Positions 57,663 through 64,000 of a stretch of 64,000 nt of DNA are shown one piece after another (within the stretch, counting starts at the first letter, position 1; every line of letters begins with the position of its first letter). The translations under genes and the position numbers were made by a program. The notes beneath the pieces were generated by a model, which ran no database searches, was not told where the DNA came from, and worked only from the letters and a program-made list of their open reading frames with translations. Origin of the DNA: Dama dama (lineage: Eukaryota > Chordata > Mammalia > Artiodactyla > Cervidae); NCBI RefSeq assembly GCF_033118175.1, contig NC_083681.1, forward strand, positions 18,618,001 to 18,682,000, written 5' to 3'.

Positions 57663-58022
57663 GAGATTCTAAATTCAAAAGGCAAATAATGAAAATGGTA
57701 CCAGCAAAGCCCTCTCTTCTGACAGTGTTACCACAGTCCAATTGCACATTACCTCTATACAACACGAGAGAAAGACCTAGAAACTCTATTATACTATTCA
57801 TCAGGATTTTTTTTAATGACATGAATATCTACAAAAAATATAGAAAAATCAATATTGCTTTAATAGACTGAGAAAGAATTTATAGGAAGTTCTCAGCTTA
57901 ATAATGTGTTGTGTTTCAAAAGCTTGTGTGTAAGCCAGATATTTGATAACACATCTTCCATGAAAGTGGCATTATGCAGGTTAGGTAAAGTGACAGTCTT
58001 CACAACTTACTTAAACCAGGAT
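57663..58022. other. Unassigned spacer
   Basis: A/T-rich, nothing recognised. Confidence 0.45.
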
Positions 58023-58033
58023 GCACAGCCTTG

Positions 58034-58262
58034 TGTGTGTGTGAAGTCACTTCAGTAGTGTCCGACTCTTTGCGACCCCATGGACTGTAGACCACCAGGC
58101 TCCTCTGTCCATGGAATTCTCCAGGCAAGAATACTGGAGTCGGTGGCCATGCCCTCCCCCAGGGGATCTTCCCGACCCAGGGATCGAACCCGTGTCTCTT
58201 GAGGCTCCTGTACTGCAGGCGATTCTTTACTGCTGAGCCACCAGAGAAGCCCCTGCTTATAG
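58034..58262 (-). mobile_element. Bov-tA SINE with perfect target-site duplication
   Basis: A (TG)n tail at the left, then AGTCACTTCAGTAGTGTCCG to AGCCACCAGAGAAGCCCC. GCACAGCCTTG lies at 58023-58033 and 58263-58273. Confidence 0.95.
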
Positions 58263-58469
58263 GCACAGCCTTGCAGTATTATTATTTAGTTTCTGAATGT
58301 CATTCATACCATTGCTCCTTTGGAACCCCGAATTCTGAATTTTAATTTGAGATGCCTAGACCGGAACTCCTCTGCCCCTTTCCAAAGGGAGCAAGCAAGG
58401 AGGAACACCAGAATTAAGGGCAATAGGTAAAAAAAGAGCAGGGTAGGATAATTTACTCCCTACAGACAT

Positions 58470-59184
58470 CAAGAGCCTCTTGATAAGGGTGAAAGAGGAG
58501 AGTGAAAAACCTAGCTTAAAGCTCAATATTCAAAAAACTAAGATCATGGCATCCAGACCCATCACTTCATGGCAAATAGATGGGGGAAAAGTGAAAACGG
58601 TGGCAGATTTTATTTTCTTGGGCTCCAAAATCACTGCAGATGGTGACTGCAGCCATGAAATTAAAAGACACTTGCTCCTTGGAAGAAAAGCTATGACAAA
58701 TGTAGACAGCGCATTAAAAAACAGAGATACCATTTTGCTGACAAAGGTCCATATAGTCAAAGCTATGGCTTTCCAGTAGTTGTGTACGGATATGAGAGTT
58801 GGACCATAAACAAGGCTGAGCGGCCAAAGAATTGGCTTTCAAATTATGGTGCTGGAAAAGACTCTCGTCCCTTGGACTGCAAGGAGATCAAACCAGTCAA
58901 TCCTAAAGGAAAGCAACTCTGAATACTCATTGGAAAGACTGATGCTGAAGCTGAAGCTCCAATGCTTTGGCCACCTGATGTGAAGAGCTGACTCTTTGGA
59001 AAAGATGGGAAAGATTGAGGGGAGGAGAAGACGATGTCAACCTCGAGTGAGATGGTTGGGTGGTATCACCAACTCAGTGGACATGAGTTTGAGCAAACTT
59101 TAGGAGATGTGGAAGGACCGGGAAGCCTGGTATGCTGCAGTCCATGGGATCACCAAGAGTTTGATGCAACTTAGCAACTGAACA
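58470..59184 (+). mobile_element. BovB 3' end
   Basis: A 99-codon frame at 58480-58779 reads the post-YADD region (RVKEESEKPSLKLNIQKTKI, DFIFLGSKITADGDCSHEIK) and is then frame-shifted to the tail. The 8-bp duplication ACAGACAT lies at 58462-58469 and 59185-59192. Confidence 0.92.
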
Positions 59185-59192
59185 ACAGACAT

Positions 59193-59585
59193 GTATCTGC
59201 ATAAAAGGGCTTACTTTAGATCAGACTCTCCTTAAATGTTCTGAACTGGGACCAAAGACAAAGTTCATTAATCTCACTTCACTCAAGAAGAAGTGAGATG
59301 ACCAAAGGACAGAAAAATGATAAAAAACTGTTGACATGGAAGAGCTCAACCTGTGGTGAAAAGGGACAAGTAAATGACAAGCACCTCAATTCAGTAAGTG
59401 TTATAAGGAAGATGTGAATAAACAAGGGCCCCTGGGAACATCAAGGAGGGGGAGACCCAGCTTAGATAGCCTAAAAAAGGCTTCATAGTAGCTCAGATTC
59501 ATTTGCGCTCAGACTCAGAACACTGGATACGTATCCAGTGGGATATTGTCACCTGAGATTCTCCGCCTATCTGTCTCTGTTTACC
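59193..59585. other. Unassigned spacer
   Basis: No gene or repeat recognised. Confidence 0.45.
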
Positions 59586-59795
59586 TGCTCAGTCGTGTCC
59601 AACTCTTTGCGACCCTATGGACTGTAGCCTGTCACGCTCCTCCATCCATGGGGTTTTCCAGGTAAGAATACTGGAGTGGGTTGCCATTTCCTACTCCAGG
59701 GGATCTTCCCGACCCAGGGAGGGAACCCAAGCCTCTTGTGTCTCCTGTGTAGCAGGTGGATTCTTTACCACTTGAGCCATCGGGGCTACTTCACC
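59586..59795 (-). mobile_element. Bov-tA SINE
   Basis: CTGCTCAGTCGTGTCCAACT, AGGTAAGAATACTGGAGTGG and TTTACCACTTGAGCCATCGG. No clear duplication. Confidence 0.9.
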
Positions 59796-60250
59796 ACTAT
59801 CCCTATAGATACAGGTTTATTGTTAATCAAGGTATTTTAAGAAATAATCAGTGTGTTAATCAAACTGGAAGTCTTCTCCAAAGAGTCAAACATTTTAACA
59901 TAGCCTTTTTCCACTCACTGACAGTTGTTAATGGTAAAGAGTAAAACATCAGTTTTAACTGGCTGCAGGAAATGAAACATTATTTCACTTTAAAAGTTTT
60001 CTTAAAAAATTAATTAAGGTAATTCAAAAGTTTTAAATGTTTATCCCAGCAAATAACTTGGGAGCTCGCTCTGATTTCCCCTCCATTCTGACATAGCCCC
60101 AAATAGAGAAGGCTGCCCCACCTGAAGAAGACATGATTCTAAAAAGTTGTATATGAGGAAATCTTGAATGTACTGTCATTTAAAATCCACAAGGGGAATT
60201 AGGTAATCAAAGAAACCACACAGTACATATATTTCCATGAAATCAAAATC
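59796..60250. other. 3' flank of SLC35F2, unassigned
   Basis: No coding signal. A minus-strand AATAAA at 59822-59817 is an alternative distal polyadenylation signal if transcription continues this far. Confidence 0.4.
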
Positions 60251-60251
60251 T

Positions 60252-60257
60252 TTTAAT
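60252..60257 (-). terminator. SLC35F2: Candidate polyadenylation signal of SLC35F2 (ATTAAA)
   Basis: The minus strand reads ATTAAA about 770 nt after the stop codon; another ATTAAA occurs at 60869-60864. Which is used cannot be told from sequence. Confidence 0.3.
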
Positions 60258-61026
60258 AATATGAATTTACCCTCAGTTTCATTATTATTTTTCACCCCAA
60301 AAAGTTCACATACAGAGGTTTTACAAAGTGGTATATTGGCAGTTGATATCATAATGCTGCTGCATATTAACACTCTGTATTGAAGAGGTATCATAAAAAT
60401 CGCATGGCACGTTATTTGCTAAGAAGTAGCATAGTAACAATTGGGAGAAGGTTCCTAGGTTTACTGTACTCCACTTGAAGGCTTCTATGGTACTCACGTT
60501 GTATCTCAGGATTTCTCAAGTGCTGCCCCACCCATTTTCCCTTTCCTAAAAGGCCACAAGGTTTGTGGACAATAATTGGCTCAGCAAGACAAAACTCAGA
60601 TGCCTCCAAATGAGAAAACCTACTCCCAACCACCCTGGGCTGCCCCTCCTCCTGACTGCCTAGCCCAGCCTGGACAGCCTGAGTCTGGCTCACACCCACG
60701 TATCTGCCCAATCCTGCTTTCCCACTTGTGCATCTAACAGCCCAGGGTGCGCCCCATACCTTGTCTCCCTGACACTAACAGGTATTGGGCCCGAAACATA
60801 CAGAAACACAATCCTAGCCTCGGCTTCTGCTCTATTTTGGCATTTCCACTTTTGATACATGATTTTAATATTCCTTTTAAAATCCAACTGGATCAAACCC
60901 AATGCTACAGAGTGTTCACTCTGATAAGTTTTCAAGTGTCCCAAAGCAGTAGGCTCTGCTTTATCCAGGTGACAGCTCCCAGCTCCCCAGGAAACCTCAT
61001 GTGGACATGTATGCCTTCTTCTCCAG
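60258..61026 (-). other. SLC35F2: Probable SLC35F2 3' UTR
   Basis: Non-repetitive sequence directly downstream of the stop codon, free of the LINE/SINE insertions that fill most of the window, which fits a transcribed and somewhat constrained 3' UTR. The end point is inferred from the candidate polyadenylation signal. Confidence 0.5.
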
Positions 61027-61205
61027 CTACAGGATGGCAGAGTGGGTCTCCTGCAGGCTCTCCTCAAGCTTCAGCCCCAGGTTGTCAATTCCAATGCTGG
61101 TGACTGGCGGCACACTGCTTTCAGCTGGCTCTGCCGTGCGCGTTGGGGTGGAGCAGTACAGGATGAAACCTACCATGATGACGGTGAAGGACAGGATGTA
61201 GAGTC
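61027..61205 (-). CDS. SLC35F2: SLC35F2 last coding exon
   Basis: SLC35F2 is a ten-helix membrane protein of the drug/metabolite transporter superfamily, known for uptake of the DNA-damaging compound YM155. The exon follows a consensus acceptor on the minus strand (TTTTCAG before 61205) and begins in phase with a split glycine codon. It encodes 58 residues and a TAG at 61029-61027. The first about 17 residues, LYILSFTVIMVGFILYC, form the final transmembrane helix. A hydrophilic tail follows with STPTRTAEPAESSVPPVTSI and ends LKLEESLQETHSAIL. This agrees with my memory of the human C-terminus except for about two residues near the end. It is absent from simple ATG-based ORF lists because it has no start codon. 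All earlier exons lie beyond the right edge. No frameshift or odd codon use. Confidence 0.92.
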
Positions 61206-62060
61206 CTGAAAACTAGGAGGAGAGGACAGGCTATGGATAGTACTCTCTCACAGACACATCTTTGCGGCTGCCTTTTGTCCACTGAGTTTGGAGAGTTACC
61301 TTCTCATAATCTTTTTATCTGAAAGTTGTCCAAGGAGATACGAAGGACCAAAACTGTCCCAAGCGTGTGTACTCGTGAATGTGTGATTTCTGCCACCATT
61401 ACCCAGCACATCAGTCAACTGGGCAAAAAATCTTAGATCTCTAGGAAACGGACTCTTGCCTTTCTCTGCAATAATACAGCTACATCCCACCTCACAACTA
61501 GTCCCACTTACTTAGTGGAAAGGCTTAAAGGAAAGACCCAAATTTAGACACAACATATAACAATGGCATGAAACAATAAGAAAACAGAATGGGTTGGAGA
61601 AGGACAAGAGAAATAAAATGAAAGAGAAGAAAAAGTGAGACCCATTCCCAAAGGTAGAAGGAGAAACAAAATAGGTTTTGAAATGAGTATTACATAGATT
61701 GCTGGTCACCTCCAGCTGTGGGCTTCTACAGGCCACCATTGGTTTTAACACATTAATGTTTCATAGATGCTCAATTACTTCTTAACCTTAAACTCTGAGA
61801 AGCCTGGAATAGCCAGAGCCCTCCCCAAAGAGGGAGGGCCTCCAATGGATTCAGTGATGATGCAAAGCCAGTGATAATTTCAAGCAGAGCAGGAGCCAAA
61901 CTAATTTCCTCCATGGGTTTCATTCTTGGATCCAATCTCAGCACAGCACCCAGCACATAGCTAGTATTGAATAAATGTGTTTTACTTGGGGGGGGGGGGG
62001 GGGCGGGGGGGAGTGATTCAGAGAAGATTAAGGAGGAGTTAAAGCTATTTAGAGTACCCT
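61206..62060 (-). other. SLC35F2: SLC35F2 terminal intron (3' part)
   Basis: Non-coding sequence upstream (on the minus strand) of the last exon, with no recognised repeats except a G run at 61988-62011 (16 G, C, 7 G). Confidence 0.7.
61988..62011 (+). repeat. Homopolymer G run
   Basis: Sixteen G, one C, seven G. On the transcribed SLC35F2 sense strand this is a C run; on the plus strand it is a potential G-quadruplex. Confidence 0.9.
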
Positions 62061-62071
62061 AAACTTTTGAA

Positions 62072-62472
62072 CTGTGAAGAAAGCTGAGCACTGAAAAATT
62101 GATGCTTTTGAACTGTGGTGTTGGAGAAGACTCTTGAGAGTCCCTTGGACTGCAAGGAGATCCAACCAGTTGATCCTAAAGGAGATCAGTCCTGGGTGTT
62201 CATTGGAAAGACTGATGCTGAAGCTGAAACTCCAATACTTTGGCCACCTCATGCGAAGAGTTGACTCCTTGGAAAAGATCCTGATTCTGGGAGGGATTGG
62301 GGGCAGGAGGAGAAGGGGACGACAGAGGATAAGATGGCTGGATGGCATCACCGACTCGATGAACTTGAATTTGAGTCAACCCCGGGAGTTGGTGATGAAC
62401 AGGGAGGCCTGGCATGTTGCGATTCATGGGGTCGGACATGACTGAGTGACTGAACTGAACTGAACTGAACTG
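62072..62472 (+). mobile_element. BovB 3' end, recent
   Basis: A 400-bp BovB tail end (LRVPWTARRSNQLILKEISP frame; (AACTG)n terminus). The perfect 11-bp duplication AAACTTTTGAA lies at 62061-62071 and 62473-62483. Antisense to SLC35F2 inside its intron. Confidence 0.95.
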
Positions 62473-62623
62473 AAACTTTTGAAGTCAGTATCATAAAAGT
62501 CAATTGTGCTTTCCCATAGAATGTTCGTTTTTAACTGTGAAGAAACACAGTAACTTATTCAAAACATGTTCTGCTTGATTTGGAGGTTTTAAATGTTTAT
62601 AAGAAAAAGTCTTGTTCCTCTTA

Positions 62624-62826
62624 AGAAGTATTAGTTGCCCGATCATGTCTGACTCTTTGCAACCCCATGGACTGTAGTCCACCAGGCTCCTCTGTCCATG
62701 GAATTCTCCAGGCAAGAATACTGGAGTGGGTAGCCATTCCCTTCTCCAGAGGATCTTCCTGATCCAGGGATCGAACCCAGGTCTCCCATACTGTATGCAG
62801 ATTCTTTAACATCTGAGCCACCAGGT
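62624..62826 (-). mobile_element. Bov-tA SINE
   Basis: ATTAGTTGCCCGATCATGTC through TTTAACATCTGAGCCACCAG. Sense with respect to SLC35F2. No clear duplication. Confidence 0.9.
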
Positions 62827-64000
62827 GATTAAATGGAGGCACCTTTATTAGAAGAGAGAGACTCTGAGGGAGTAAGATAGTAAGTCTCCTGAATTTTCAA
62901 TTTTTTCAATTTTCAATTCTACCCTTTGTGTCTGGATCTATATAGGAAGTTTCTGTGGCTACTCTGTTCAGTGAGTATTTACTAAAGATCAATCTGGGGG
63001 TGTGGAGTCTGACACCAATGAAGGTGGAAATTTTTAACATCTTCTTCAACTGTTTCAAAATATCAGAGCCCAAGTTATCTTAGATGCTACACTTTTTTAA
63101 ATTGGTGATATATTGAGCTGTGATTCTTCACTTAAAATTTTCTTCTAAAATCCTAGGTATCTTCTTTATGTTCTATATGATTTCCAACGTCTGTAATTTA
63201 CTCTGAAGATCACAGCAGACCTCCTCTTTCTTTTACAAGTCTTGAAATAGCCTTTGACCAAAAAGAATAAAATCTGATCTGAGTTAAAAGTGAGCTGCTA
63301 GACATGCAGGGACAAAGAAACACAAAGCAAAAGAACTGCAAAGGAATTTATCGTTTGCATGTTCCATTTTGAAAACAATAGTGTAAATCATTTGGGCAAA
63401 ACAATGACACACAAAAAGTCTTTTTCTCATTAAAGTTAATCGCAGTTAAAGAGCAAATATCTACATTTAGGGAGCTTATAATAGGTAGCGACAAGTGTAT
63501 TTTCACTTTGAAGCTTTTGTTTCTTTAAGCTTACTTCCTCCTTGGACATCATTTTACTTACGAGGGAGAAGTAAATGTTAAACTACTAATGCTATCTCAA
63601 TATGTTTAGTTTTAAAAAAAAAGCACAGGTGAGCCAGGCCACAAGTTATACTGCAGAGCTTTCAAGCTTTCTCTGGTAGCCATCACCTGGCCTTGAACTG
63701 CAGAATAAAATCACCATGGTCCTCTAGTGGAGGCCACGTGAAATGCAATAACACCAGCACGAAACAGCTAACACACTTGAAAGGCTTGCTTTGTACACCT
63801 TAATGATTGTTACCACAGGAAAGAACCTAAGCCTATCAGGATCACTGTCTGATTCACTCTGACATCGGTCACTTTCTAATGATGCCACCAAACAGCTATA
63901 AATACTTCTTCAGGCTTAGTTCATGAATACCATAACCAGCAGGGTTTTTGCAACGATAACAGCTAGTTCCTATGACATAATCTTGAAAAGCAAAACTGGT
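62827..64000 (-). other. SLC35F2: SLC35F2 intron
   Basis: About 1.2 kb without repeats I recognise. I looked on the minus strand for the preceding SLC35F2 exon (the penultimate helix region) and did not find it, so the intron continues past the window. Confidence 0.6.

Noticed and set aside
1..64000. Sarcolipin (SLN), the neighbour expected downstream of SLC35F2
   Set aside because: I looked for its 31-residue coding sequence on the minus strand and did not see it; in human it is tens of kilobases further away, so absence is unsurprising.
1..64000. CRISPR arrays, prokaryotic operons, rRNA genes
   Set aside because: No regularly spaced repeats and no such genes; the sequence is mammalian and repeats are transposons.

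Overview
This is a repeat-rich stretch of a ruminant nuclear genome, almost certainly a bovid (cattle, sheep or goat type). The evidence is the repeat content: BovB (RTE) LINEs, Bov-tA and BOV-A2 SINEs, CHR-type tRNA-derived cetartiodactyl SINEs and ruminant L1s. Older layers are MIR, L2, MLT1-like LTRs and a Tigger1 DNA transposon. I cannot decide the species from the window alone.

Only one host gene is supported. The last coding exon of SLC35F2, a solute-carrier-35 family membrane protein, lies on the minus strand at 61027-61205. Its 3' UTR runs toward lower coordinates. The region from 61206 to the right edge is therefore SLC35F2 intron, and most of the rest is intergenic DNA downstream of the gene.

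Layout. 1-4503: an old L1 3' half with three SINE pieces and a CHR SINE, interrupted by a second 5'-truncated L1. 4860-5883: BovB. 5930-6480: unclassified repeat. 6498-13983: a decayed full-length L1 inserted at the edge of a CHR SINE. 14200-24700: ancient LTR-like material, MIR, L2 and MLT1, with BovB, BOV-A2, Bov-tA and CHR insertions. 24700-29086: a less repetitive stretch with an old L1M split by BovB, a possible decayed coding remnant and a 35-bp tandem duplication. 29087-41543: a second decayed full-length L1 that received a SINE, a reverse-strand BovB and a full-length BovB, which itself received two retroviral LTRs. 42160-45495: two BovB insertions, one with a twin-priming type inversion. 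45763-55685: a four-level nest (Tigger1, old L1, young full-length L1, tiny L1). 55700-60250: SINEs and a BovB in otherwise unrecognised DNA. 60250-64000: SLC35F2 3' end and intron with two more insertions.

The most informative object is the young minus-strand L1 at 46158-53612. It is full length and flanked by a target-site duplication. Its two reading frames are free of frameshifts except where a 5'-truncated L1 of about 72 bp plus its duplicated target cut into ORF2. ORF1 and ORF2 each carry one in-frame nonsense codon, so it should not be autonomous today. Target-site duplications were read by eye at about fifteen insertions and give a readable relative chronology. I saw no evidence of a new defence, metabolic or regulatory system; the novelty here is in insertion structure.
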